A stretch of DNA of 64,000 bases from Moorella sp. Hama-1 (GCF_023734095.1 NZ_AP024620.1:492501-556500), one strand, 5' to 3'; counted from the first letter of the stretch, positions 1-6,791 are shown. The notes: generated by a model not told the origin, from the sequence alone. Program-made: numbers and translations.

Positions 1-1
1 G

Positions 2-658
2 CGGCGCGACTGTAAAGAATGGCTGGAAGGAATAAAGAATTTCACCATGGAGGTGGTCCAAATGGCCAGGGAACAGGAAGCAGCCCCGGCGGCCGAGCCC
101 GGCCGGGAAGCCCTGGGGCAGTGCCCCTTATGCGGCCGGGAGGTGATGGAATACCCTAAAAGCTACGGCTGCAGCGGCTACAAAGAAGGCTGCAAATTCG
201 CCATCTGGAAAGAGATAGCCGGCAAAAAAATAACGGCCGGCCAGGCGAAGGAACTGCTGCAAAAAGGGAAAACCGGTGTAATTAAAGGCTTCAAGTCTAA
301 GGCCGGCAAAAAGTTTGACGCCGCCCTGGCTCTGGGAGAAGAAGGCAGAGTAGGATTTGAATTTGCCGGGAGGGACAGCGAAGCCCTGGGGAAATGCCCT
401 CTGTGCGGCAAAGACGTTATTGAGTCCCAGAAAGGGTACGGTTGCTCCGGGTGGAAGGAGGGTTGTAAATTCGTCATCTGGAAAGAAATCGCCGGCAAAA
501 AGATTACCGCCGGCCAGGCGAAGGAGTTGCTGCAAAAAAGGAAAACTGGAGTGATAAAAGGATTTAAATCCAGGTCAGGCAAAGAATTCGATGCGGCACT
601 AACGCTTAGCAATGATGGAATAGTAGAACTCGATTTCGGCAAAAAGCAGGAGGAATAA
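2..658 (+). CDS. DNA topoisomerase III-like protein, C-terminal part (cut by window edge)
   Basis: The frame is open to base 2, so the ATG at 47 is probably internal and this is the 3' end of a longer gene. The visible part holds two tandem topoisomerase C-terminal repeats, each with a CPLCG motif, a YGCSG(Y/W)KEGCKF segment with two further cysteines, and an ITAGQAKELLQK segment followed by IKGFKS. This is the repeat arrangement at the C terminus of TopB-type enzymes carried by conjugative elements. The residues before the first repeat (LEGIKNFT) resemble the end of the topoisomerase core. The catalytic tyrosine region is not in the window. A decayed copy of the same tail lies at 1685-1973. 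Confidence 0.75.
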   Translation, partial: RRDCKEWLEGIKNFTMEVVQMAREQEAAPAAEPGREALGQCPLCGREVMEYPKSYGCSGYKEGCKFAIWKEIAGKKITAGQAKELLQKGKTGVIKGFKSKAGKKFDAALALGEEGRVGFEFAGRDSEALGKCPLCGKDVIESQKGYGCSGWKEGCKFVIWKEIAGKKITAGQAKELLQKRKTGVIKGFKSRSGKEFDAALTLSNDGIVELDFGKKQEE

Positions 659-661
659 AGC

Positions 662-937
662 GTGGCTATTAATAAAATCAAGGCACTCAAACGAATATGG
701 GCTTTTCCGAAGCCACATACCTTTTTCAGAGATATTTACAAAGATACTGAATGCCGTTTGGGGATTAGATTGGCAATAACTTGTATAGGAGTAAGCTTAA
801 TCTCCTTATTTTTTTCCCTATTTGGTTTAGGCATTACACCTCCAGAGATATTTCAAATCTCGAAAATAGCCATTTTGAGGCTGATGATTCTTTTCGTGTG
901 GGTGTATTTTTATTTTATAAAGTGGCTTCATGGTTAA
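662..937 (+). CDS. Small membrane protein, function unknown
   Basis: A 91-residue protein starting at GTG 662, with the ribosome binding site AGGAGG at the end of the upstream gene. Two hydrophobic stretches, at about residues 38-58 and 68-86, suggest two membrane segments. The gene is much more AT-rich than the topoisomerase gene before it. Its stop is 8 bases from the convergent end of the membrane-protein gene at 946-1581. I do not recognise a family. The pair may be one inserted unit. Confidence 0.5.
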   Translation: MAINKIKALKRIWAFPKPHTFFRDIYKDTECRLGIRLAITCIGVSLISLFFSLFGLGITPPEIFQISKIAILRLMILFVWVYFYFIKWLHG

Positions 938-945
938 AAACCCTA

Positions 946-1581
946 TCAAGATTGATTTTGTTTTGTTTCCCTAATAGTGATGGGTTGCTTGATTATAAGA
1001 GGATCAACGACCGTAATTTTTATTGAATTAGGTTTCACCCCGCCGATAGAAACCAAATCATATAGAAACACCCATGAAAAAAGCAATAACGTAATCATAG
1101 CAAAGGGGAATGATATTATGAGGCCTAATATTACCAGCGGGTCAGTTGTGGAAAGAGGGGTTTTGATTAATGTGGGTATTGCTTCAGATCCCCCAAATAA
1201 GTAAAGAAAACCATAGAGAATCCACATCCAAAGAAACCCTACAGAAGAAATATTAAATGTGCCATTAACCCAATTTGGTACGGTGAGGTTATTACTGAAG
1301 TTGAGCTTGGTTTCCAAAAAATATTCGATCCCTTGGAGAATAAGGAAAGCAAAAAACAAGAAGCACCCCAAAAAGCCATATATAGCGCAACACACGCAAG
1401 CAATTTTTAAAGAAAGGAGAATTAAAGGCGCAGAAACGTATTTAAAAATTAGAGCTGCAAATTGGTCGAATAATCCTGGTTCTATACGCTTTAAGATACT
1501 CAGAACTATCAACGTTACCACGAGTTTATCCGGCTTTTTAGTTATAATGAAAAGGTTTTCAACGAATGATAGAATTTGCAT
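946..1581 (-). CDS. Multi-pass membrane protein, function unknown
   Basis: A 211-residue protein on the reverse strand with a good ribosome binding site (GGGAGG) before ATG 1581. It has four hydrophobic stretches, at about residues 45-65, 68-90, 115-135 and 150-175, and little else that can be recognised. It is AT-rich and opposite in direction to the element's main genes, which fits a later insertion between the topoisomerase and the S1-domain gene. No family is assigned. Confidence 0.6.
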   Translation of the reverse strand: MQILSFVENLFIITKKPDKLVVTLIVLSILKRIEPGLFDQFAALIFKYVSAPLILLSLKIACVCCAIYGFLGCFLFFAFLILQGIEYFLETKLNFSNNLTVPNWVNGTFNISSVGFLWMWILYGFLYLFGGSEAIPTLIKTPLSTTDPLVILGLIISFPFAMITLLLFSWVFLYDLVSIGGVKPNSIKITVVDPLIIKQPITIRETKQNQS

Positions 1582-1684
1582 GTTTTTCCTCCCACGATAC
1601 TAAAAGTGATTTAATATGCCGCTCCCATTAATTCAATAAGTGACTATTATTTTCCTGCAGATAAGCAAAAAGGAGGTTCATATC

Positions 1685-1973
1685 ATGCTTCCCGAAAATT
1701 TCAAACTAGGAAATGCCCGTTATACAGCAAAGAAGTTACCCCGGAAAGGATACGGCTGTTCCGGCTGGAAAGAAGGCTGCAGGTTTGTCATCTGGAAAGA
1801 AAATCGCCGGTAAAAAGATTATTGCCGGCCAGGCGAAGGAGTTGCTGCAAAAAGGCAGGACCGGGATACTCAAAGGCTTTAAGTCCCGGGCCGGGAAGGA
1901 ATTCGACGCCTCCCTGGTCCTGGGGGAATATGGTAAAGTAAATCTCAAATTTGAAAAACAGCAGGAGGGATAA
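1685..1973 (+). pseudogene. Decayed duplicate of the topoisomerase C-terminal repeat
   Basis: A strong AAAGGAGG site precedes ATG 1685. The frame then matches the second repeat of the gene at 2-658 (KGYGCSGWKEGC), runs into a stop at about 1811, and continues in another frame to 1973. Compared with the intact repeat, one A is inserted in the TGGAAAGAAATCGCC region. At least two more frame changes occur upstream, where the CPLC cysteines should be. The last bases before the next gene, AGCAGGAGG, match the end of the intact copy. It is therefore a broken partial duplication and not a separate gene. Confidence 0.75.
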
Positions 1974-1977
1974 TACT

Positions 1978-2832
1978 ATGCGTTTAGCGCCGGAAGGGCT
2001 CAACATCAGGGATATAGATCCATGGGATGCTCTGTACATTGCCAGGGATAAAGGGAAAATCGTAAATGTGACCATAGTTCGTACGAGGCAGGTCAATGGC
2101 CAGGGCCTTACCTGGGAGACCAGCTTTGGAGATCAGGAAAATCTATTCGAGATTGTCGGGTTAATCCCAGAATCGGAAAGCGGCCTCCCCGACGGTATAT
2201 CAATGAACTGGTTTAGAAACCAGTCTGTTGCGGCGAAAGTCAAAGGAATTGACAGGAGGAACAACATAGTCGCCCTTTCCAGAAGAGAGGTTGTAGAAGA
2301 GAATCTGAGTCGTCTACTTGATCAACTGGAAGAATCAGAACGACTTTACGCCCTTATAAGAGCCGCCAGGCCGGCGGGCATTGTTGTGGATATCGGAGGC
2401 GGCGTTCTAATCGACATACCCCGCAAAAAAATTAATCTATCCAGAGCAGTGCCTATTGAAGTGCAATATACCCCCGGCCAATTAGCAAAAGTGGAGGTTA
2501 CAGGGATTGATAAAACGTCAAAAAGAATTGATGTCGCAATAATAGATCCATGGCAGCCCAATGAATTCGCCAGGGGCGAAATGGTGACCGGGAAAATAGT
2601 TCAGACCGTCGATAACGTTGCCTTTGTCCAGGTAAGGCCCGGTTTGGTCGGCATTGCCCCTTATCCCAAGAGCGAGCATATGGGAATCGGTGATACAGCG
2701 AGCTATCAAGTGCGAAAATATGATGCGGATGGCAGGGTGCTCCACCTTGTCCGCTGGGATGACGAAAGGATCAGGGGAAGGAGGGGTCAACGTGCACGAA
2801 GGATCAGAAAAGAAGCAAGCAGTCCCGAATAA
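1978..2832 (+). CDS. S1-like RNA-binding domain protein
   Basis: A 284-residue protein; ATG 1978 is chosen because GCAGGAGGGA lies nine bases upstream. Three successive OB/S1-like units can be read at about residues 25-100, 120-190 and 195-255, the last two with the pattern GxIVxxVDNVAFVQV and later IGDTASYQVRKYD. Each ends in a strand such as NNIVALSRRE, SKRIDVAII or GRVLHLVRW. The C terminus is arginine-rich (RIRGRRGQRARRIRK), as expected for a nucleic-acid binder. In the element it follows the topoisomerase gene; the partner nucleic acid is unknown. It overlaps the next gene by 41 bases. Confidence 0.65.
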   Translation: MRLAPEGLNIRDIDPWDALYIARDKGKIVNVTIVRTRQVNGQGLTWETSFGDQENLFEIVGLIPESESGLPDGISMNWFRNQSVAAKVKGIDRRNNIVALSRREVVEENLSRLLDQLEESERLYALIRAARPAGIVVDIGGGVLIDIPRKKINLSRAVPIEVQYTPGQLAKVEVTGIDKTSKRIDVAIIDPWQPNEFARGEMVTGKIVQTVDNVAFVQVRPGLVGIAPYPKSEHMGIGDTASYQVRKYDADGRVLHLVRWDDERIRGRRGQRARRIRKEASSPE

Positions 2833-3463
2833 AAAGGACGTTAATTACGCCAGGGGGATAACCATGGGCGCAGCCCAATACAGGCAGGGGGACTGCGAGT
2901 CCCTCGATTTCACGGGCCGCGCCTCCGAACTTATTATGTGCCTCTCGGAAGCGCTGGCCCTTACTACCGGCGCGGCGGCAATCGCCTTATCATGCCACCG
3001 CAAAGTGGCCGGTTCGGCCATGAACAGCTTGTGGTGGTCGGGCATGGTCCGCTGGGTTAATGTCTTCGCCGAAATGGGGCAGTATCAAGGTCAATTCCGC
3101 TTATGGTATCGGGCCGACGCCAGGCCGCCCCGGGACGCCCAGGAAGCATGCCGTCTGGCGGCTTTGGGGCTTTTCTACGCCCTGGCGAAAAAGGAGGTGC
3201 CGGGATTCAAATGGCAGGTAATGAGAAACGGCAAGAATGGTATTTTGGCAGAGATGCAATTCGACAGCAACAGCGGGGCCAACAAATGGCTGATTGACGC
3301 TCCGCGCCGGGACGAAAATCCCCATCCCCAGGCCGACGTTTATATTTTTCCAACTTTGCTAGAAGGAGAAACCCTTACGCCGGCGGGGAAAATGTATACC
3401 GCCGACGAACTGCTCTTTGAACCCGGAGAACTGCGCCGGAAAATTTTTCGGAAAACCCCTTGA
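2792..3463 (+). CDS. Hypothetical protein of the element backbone
   Basis: A 223-residue protein. GTG 2792 is the likely start, because GGGAAGGAGGGG sits just upstream inside the preceding S1-domain gene. No signal peptide or membrane segment is visible. The middle holds LSEALALTTGAAAIALS and a tryptophan-rich stretch (NSLWWSGMVRWVN). The end has VYIFPTLLEGE. I do not recognise a family. Translational overlap with the S1-domain gene suggests coexpression. It is the last gene before the structured gene-free region at 3525-4320. Confidence 0.55.
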   Translation: MHEGSEKKQAVPNKKDVNYARGITMGAAQYRQGDCESLDFTGRASELIMCLSEALALTTGAAAIALSCHRKVAGSAMNSLWWSGMVRWVNVFAEMGQYQGQFRLWYRADARPPRDAQEACRLAALGLFYALAKKEVPGFKWQVMRNGKNGILAEMQFDSNSGANKWLIDAPRRDENPHPQADVYIFPTLLEGETLTPAGKMYTADELLFEPGELRRKIFRKTP

Positions 3464-3572
3464 CGGCTGCCAGACAAACTGCTAATCTTTAATTTAAGAT
3501 AAACTTCCTATACTTTCAACTCCTTGCCTGCCAGGGTACCCTCTCCTGGCACGGGTGGAAGTCCCGGAGCAA

Positions 3573-3779
3573 CTGCCGGCGATGAGCGGGCGGATATGTT
3601 GGCAAGCGAGGTCCTGGGAAAAATTCCTCGTGATGAGCAGGGTGTACTCTCAGGACAGGCGCGTTAGCGATGAGCAGGCGCGCCACATCTCGCGCCATGG
3701 CGATGAGCAGGCGCGGGCGGTGGGACCCAACCGAAATAGCGGGCAAAATGGCACGACCGCCACGGCGATGAGCAGGCGG
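3573..3779 (+). repeat. Five hairpins with a conserved GCGATGAGCA loop
   Basis: The motif (G/C)G(C/T)GATGAGC(A/G)GG occurs at about 3579, 3630, 3667, 3700 and 3765. Four copies sit in the loop of a clear stem: CTGCC/GGCGG (3573-3593), GGCGCG/CGCGCC (3658-3684), CGCGCC/GGCGCG (3691-3715) and CCGCC/GGCGG (3757-3779). The second copy has only a weak stem. The stems differ in sequence but keep pairing while the loop is constant, which points to a repeated protein- or RNA-binding loop. Confidence 0.6.
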
Positions 3780-3899
3780 CGTGAACCGGAAGATGGCCGG
3801 CGCTACAGGTCCGGCCCGTGGGGTAAGCGGTGCAAACCGCAACGGCAGGAAGGTGGACTCTTCCGAGGGCAACCGTAATAACCCCTTGTAAAAAATGTC

Positions 3900-4098
3900 C
3901 TAACCGCCGCAGGCGGGAGCTGACCAACTCCAGTGGCGCTAAAAGTGGGGGGTGGCCTCCCCGACATGAACTGGCTAGCTGCCGATCAAAGGAGAGCCCC
4001 AACCTTCGGCAGTGACAAGAAAGCTGACGGGCTAACCGCCGCAGGCCGGAGAGTGCCCAACTCCAGCGGCGCTAAAAGGGTAGGAGTGGCTGTCCTCA
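3900..4098 (+). repeat. Two diverged 66-base tandem units in element RNA 1
   Basis: Units at 3900-3965 and 4032-4098 share CTAACCGCCGCAGGC, CCAACTCCAG and GGCGCTAAAAG in the same order, with a spacing of 132 bases. Each can form CCGCC(GCA)GG-type, GGAG/CTCC-type and a third G-rich hairpin. The first hairpin also occurs in element RNA 2, at 8615-8627. Confidence 0.6.
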
Positions 4099-4164
4099 AA
4101 TAGACGGGGCAGGGTTGCGCGATCGGGAGCGGTTCACCGGCGCGGCCCGCGAAGAAGGAACCGC

Positions 4165-4232
4165 AATGATATGTACGCCTAATGGCGTACAGGAGAGATA
4201 ATGATATGCACGCCTTATGGCGTGCAGGAGAA
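4165..4232 (+). repeat. Tandem 35-base hairpin units with a compensatory base pair
   Basis: Two units, at 4165 and 4200, each read AATGATATG, a 7-bp stem, a four-base loop and CAGGAGA. The stems are GTACGCC/GGCGTAC and GCACGCC/GGCGTGC. The one difference in the stem is a T-A pair replaced by C-G, with both bases changed. That is direct evidence that pairing is selected. Confidence 0.7.
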
Positions 4233-4254
4233 AATGAAATATTAGCTAAGAAAT

Positions 4255-4318
4255 AAAACACTTTGGCCGACGAAAGCAAGTTAAGCATTACTTGCCAGGT
4301 TAGAGTGTTTTTTGCTTT
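4255..4318 (+). terminator. Rho-independent terminator of element RNA 1
   Basis: AAAACACT (4255-4262) pairs with AGTGTTTT (4304-4311), with an inner stem GCAAGT/ACTTGC, followed by TTTGCTTTT. It closes the structured region on its 3' side. Confidence 0.7.
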
Positions 4319-4327
4319 TGCAAGGCC

Positions 4328-4384
4328 CTCCCACGGGCGCAAGTTTTCAAGCGCCCGCGGGAGAAAACCCCCGGGCGCTTTAAT
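4328..4384 (+). promoter_or_regulatory. Two mutually exclusive hairpins, attenuator-like
   Basis: CTCCC-CGGGCGC (4328-4340) can pair with GCGCCCG-GGGAG (4351-4363). The same GCGCCCGCGGG (4351-4361) can instead pair with CCCCCGGGCGC (4368-4378), which is followed by TTTAATTT. The second form looks like a terminator and the first would prevent it. The region lies 40 bases before the MazF-like operon and right behind the terminator of element RNA 1. Confidence 0.5.
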
Positions 4385-4422
4385 TTAACGAAAGGAGCGT
4401 TCCGGGATGAAAGGGGATTATT

Positions 4423-4629
4423 ATGAACCGGGAAGAAGTGGCAAAGATTGTCGAGGAGTTGCCCAAAGAGGACCAGATCTGGCTGTTAAACCAGATCATC
4501 TGGCGGTTCTGGCCGCAGTTCCAGGGCAAGGCGGTGGCCTTCTATGACCCAACCGAGGCCTGGGATGACTGGGACGACGAAGAACTGGACGAGTATTACC
4601 AAAAAAAGTGGGAGGAAGCAAAGGAGTAA
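4423..4629 (+). CDS. Small acidic protein, probable antitoxin partner of the MazF-like protein
   Basis: A 68-residue acidic protein, ATG 4423, beginning MNREEVAKIVEELPKEDQ and ending in an Asp/Glu/Trp-rich tail. The first half looks like a helical pair that could bind a partner; no DNA-binding fold is obvious. Its 3' end overlaps the MazF-like reading frame, the usual order for antitoxin before toxin. The antitoxin role is inferred from position only. Confidence 0.55.
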   Translation: MNREEVAKIVEELPKEDQIWLLNQIIWRFWPQFQGKAVAFYDPTEAWDDWDDEELDEYYQKKWEEAKE

Positions 4630-4960
4630 CGGCTTCAAACCGGGAGACGTAGTGATAGCTGAAATCCCCTACGCCGATAAAGAAGGCGGCAAGGCCAGGC
4701 CCGCCCTGGTGTTGAGCTCGTATGAGCACAACCAGACGCGGCGGGACCTGGTGGTCGCCAAAATTACCGGTACCGGGGTGTTCAGCCCCTGGGACATAAG
4801 GATAAACAAATGGCTGGAAGCGGGCCTGGTGAAACCATCCAAGGCTGTTTGCGACCATATTTCGGTGGTTTCCGGGGCTTCGGCAATAGTAGTCGGGCAT
4901 ATTGATGCCGGGACTTTGGCCGAAGTCAAAAAGAAAGTTGGCCTGCTTTTAAGTCTATAG
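4565..4960 (+). CDS. MazF/PemK-like toxin (start uncertain)
   Basis: Family features begin at FKPGDVVIAEIPYAD and continue with GKARPALVLSS, a DLVVAKIT strand and the late VVSGASAIVVGHIDAGTL. This matches the SH3-barrel MazF/PemK endoribonucleases, which cut mRNA at short sequences. The fold starts only at about 4632, yet the nearest ATG codons in frame are 4544 and 4565, inside the upstream gene. No ATG, GTG or TTG lies close to the fold, although AAAGGAG sits right before it. The start is therefore unsettled, and initiation at an unusual codon or by translational coupling is possible. Confidence 0.65.
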   Translation: MTGTTKNWTSITKKSGRKQRSNGFKPGDVVIAEIPYADKEGGKARPALVLSSYEHNQTRRDLVVAKITGTGVFSPWDIRINKWLEAGLVKPSKAVCDHISVVSGASAIVVGHIDAGTLAEVKKKVGLLLSL

Positions 4961-5043
4961 GGTTTCACGGGCTACCGGCCCTAAAATACCAATCCAACGA
5001 AAGGGGGATTGGGTGCGGGCTGAGAAGGCCCGTACCCGCAAAA

Positions 5044-5433
5044 ATGAGCATGAAAGAACGCATCAAGAACGCCAACCGGGAGAGTAGCGGACTGGGCTTC
5101 CTGCGTGGCCGCGAGAAAGGCGACTTCGAGAAGCTAATCGGGCAGGAAGTAGCGTTGGAAAACGCCGCTATTGTCCAGAGTAATTACAATGACGGCGCCG
5201 AAAACGTGATTTTCACCGTCCAGGGCGACAGCCGGCACTATTACCGCTCATGTAGCAGTATAGTCGTCAACGGCTTCAAAGAGATCGCCGAAGGGATCGA
5301 AGAAGAAGGCTTAAGCTGGGATGTAATTGGAGTGACCTTCAGCCGGGGAAAATCAAAGAACGGGCGGGCTTATTACACCGCCAGGTTCCGCGATTTGCGT
5401 TCCAGGGCCGAAGGGGAAGAAGAGGCAATTTAA
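5044..5433 (+). CDS. Hypothetical protein of the element
   Basis: A 129-residue protein from ATG 5044. It starts with a charged helix (MKERIKNANRESSG) and then has strands such as NVIFTVQGD, HYYRSCSSIVVNG and YYTARFRDLRS. There are no membrane segments. The pattern would fit a small beta-barrel, but I cannot name a family. Its last codons (EEAI and stop) are duplicated downstream at 5749, showing that the duplication of the next gene began inside this one. Confidence 0.55.
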   Translation: MSMKERIKNANRESSGLGFLRGREKGDFEKLIGQEVALENAAIVQSNYNDGAENVIFTVQGDSRHYYRSCSSIVVNGFKEIAEGIEEEGLSWDVIGVTFSRGKSKNGRAYYTARFRDLRSRAEGEEEAI

Positions 5434-5478
5434 CCTTGCCAGAATGCCACCGGCGTAATAAGATGGAGGTGAAGGCAG

Positions 5479-5745
5479 GTGATTGCCGTGGAAGAAACCA
5501 AAAAGGAAACGGCATCGGCAGGGGAACCTCCGCACCGTCTGGTGTCGGAAGAGTTTTTCTTCCTGCTAAACCGAATTGACCGGCTGGACGAGAAGATGAG
5601 TGCTGGCTTTAGTGAGGTACGGAAGGAACTTACTGATGTCCGCAAGGAGATCGTGGGTGTCCACCGCTGGTCTTTCGGCCTGCTGGTAACCATGCTGGTA
5701 GGCTTCGCCAGCGTAATCGTCACCCTCGCCTTGGGACTTCGATAG
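5479..5745 (+). CDS. Small C-tail-anchored membrane protein, copy 1
   Basis: An 88-residue protein from GTG 5479 with GGAGGTGA upstream. Residues 25-60 form a charged amphipathic helix (LLNRIDRLDEKMSAGFSEV). The last 22 residues are one membrane segment (GLLVTMLVGFASVIVTLALG) ending in LR. The layout resembles small coiled-coil, tail-anchored phage proteins of the XhlA kind, but the sequence is not diagnostic. It is followed by a near-identical second copy. Confidence 0.6.
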   Translation: MIAVEETKKETASAGEPPHRLVSEEFFFLLNRIDRLDEKMSAGFSEVRKELTDVRKEIVGVHRWSFGLLVTMLVGFASVIVTLALGLR

Positions 5746-5805
5746 AAAGAGGCAATTTAACCTTGCCAGAACGCCACCGGCGTAATATGATGGAGGTGAA
5801 GGCGG

Positions 5806-6051
5806 GTGATTGCTATGGAAGAGACTAAAAAGGAAACGGCATCGGCAGGGGAACCTCCGCACCGCCTGGTGTCGGAAGAGTTTTTCTTCCTGCTGAACCG
5901 GATCGACCGCCTGGACGAAAAGATAAGCGCCAAGCTGGATAGTATGCACAAGGAGATGGGGGGCATCAACCGCTGGGCTTTCGGCCTGCTGGTAACCATG
6001 CTGGTAGGTTTCGCCGGCGTAATCGTCACCCTCGCCTTGGGGCTGCGGTAA
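5806..6051 (+). CDS. Small C-tail-anchored membrane protein, copy 2
   Basis: An 81-residue near-duplicate of the preceding protein; GTG 5806 or ATG 5815 could start it. The first 40 residues and the C-terminal membrane segment are almost unchanged. The middle helix is shorter (KISAKLDSMHKEMGG). Two versions of different helix length could form mixed oligomers, or the copy may be redundant. A terminator follows at 6083. Confidence 0.6.
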   Translation: MIAMEETKKETASAGEPPHRLVSEEFFFLLNRIDRLDEKISAKLDSMHKEMGGINRWAFGLLVTMLVGFAGVIVTLALGLR

Positions 6052-6082
6052 AAGATTAACACGGCATAAGCCGCTAACTATG

Positions 6083-6130
6083 AAAGAGGACGTTAAGGTT
6101 TAAACAACCTTTGCGTCCTCTTTTGCGTTT
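6083..6130 (+). terminator. Rho-independent terminator
   Basis: AAAGAGGACG (6083-6092) pairs with CGTCCTCTTT (6114-6123), with AAGG/CCTT inside, followed by TGCGTTTT. It ends the small-membrane-protein operon. Confidence 0.75.
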
Positions 6131-6207
6131 TAACGGCGGCCCAAAGGCCCGTCCTAATCCTACCCACGGAAGGAGGACAGGGGCGGGCCGGCAGCCCGCC
6201 CAAGAAC

Positions 6208-6726
6208 ATGGAGCAGATGACATTTTTCGCGACAGAGGATTATGAAAGGAAAAAAACAGTAGCGCCCAAACTCCCGGAAACGATAAAGATTGTGCGCGTA
6301 TCAATGGTAAAAGAAAACGCCCTGCTCTATGAGACGCAAGGGCTCTCAGGGCCATTAGAGGCAGTCCCTTTGCTCAGAAAGCTTTTGGGCGGAAGGGACA
6401 GGGAGTGCATGACAGCCATCCACCTGAATTGCAAGAACAGGATCAACAGCGTCGAGATCGTCAGTATCGGCACCCTGAATTCATCACCGGCTCATCCCCG
6501 GGAAGTGTTCAAGGGGGCTGTCCTGGCCAACGCGGCAGCGATAATCCTGGGGCACAATCACCCCAGCGGTGACCCCACCCCCAGCAAAGAAGATATCGAG
6601 GTTACCCGGCGGCTGGTGGAAGCCGGCCATATACTGGGGATACAAGTCCTGGACCACATCATTATAGCGGATGACGGTTGGGTGTCATTAAAAGAAAGGC
6701 TACTGATGCCAATAATGCCAACGTAA
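6208..6726 (+). CDS. RadC-like JAB-domain protein of the element
   Basis: A 172-residue protein from ATG 6208 with the JAMM metal motif GHNHPSGDPTPSKED (His-x-His followed by Asp) and the RadC-family segments SIGTLNSSPAHPREVFK and VLDHIII. It lacks the helix-hairpin-helix N terminus of the chromosomal RadC at 50149-50838. Short RadC proteins of this kind are common on plasmids and integrative elements; their enzymatic activity is not settled. A strong terminator separates it from the operon before. Confidence 0.85.
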   Translation: MEQMTFFATEDYERKKTVAPKLPETIKIVRVSMVKENALLYETQGLSGPLEAVPLLRKLLGGRDRECMTAIHLNCKNRINSVEIVSIGTLNSSPAHPREVFKGAVLANAAAIILGHNHPSGDPTPSKEDIEVTRRLVEAGHILGIQVLDHIIIADDGWVSLKERLLMPIMPT

Positions 6727-6791
6727 GAAGCTCCATAGTAGCCAAGAAGGCCAACGAGCCTGAACCTTATCTGACGAAAGGAGGAAAAGGG

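Larger units (their letters stand above)
3525..4320 (+). ncRNA. Large structured RNA candidate (element RNA 1)
   Basis: About 800 bases without a plausible gene but full of paired segments. In order: TGCCAGG/CCTGGCA (3529-3550); five hairpins whose loops share the motif GCGATGAGC (3573-3779); a branched unit closed by GGGGT/ACCCC (3820-3885) containing GCGGT-GCAA-ACCGC and GGAAG/CTTCC; two related 66-base units at 3900 and 4032; CTGCCG/CGGCAG (3979-4011); GCGGTT/AACCGC (4129-4164); two covarying hairpins (4165-4232); and a terminator at 4255-4318. A TATACT box lies at 3509-3514. It matches no RNA class I can name. An origin or transfer-origin role as folded single-strand DNA is the main alternative. 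Confidence 0.55.
5421..6051 (+). repeat. Tandem duplication of about 325 bases
   Basis: Unit one (5421-5748) and unit two (5749-6051) both start with GAGGCAATTTAACCTTGCC, continue with a ribosome binding site GATGGAGGTGAAGGC and encode nearly the same small protein. Unit two lacks about seven codons in the middle of the gene. Confidence 0.85.

Noticed and set aside
128-690. Long reverse-strand frames opposite the topoisomerase repeats
   Set aside because: They are shadows of the cysteine-containing repeats, without starts or recognisable domains.
3573-3779. GATGAG repeats read as hammerhead ribozymes
   Set aside because: The CTGATGAG plus CGAAA core is not complete: the preceding CT is absent and CGAAA follows only one copy, too far away.
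3573-3779. GATGAGCAGG repeats read as a CRISPR array
   Set aside because: The repeat is only about 12 bases, the spacing is irregular (30-65 bases) and no cas gene is near.
3516-4002. Several open frames on both strands within element RNA 1
   Set aside because: Their translations are Arg/Pro/Gly-rich and low in complexity, starts lack ribosome binding sites, and they cross the repeated hairpins.
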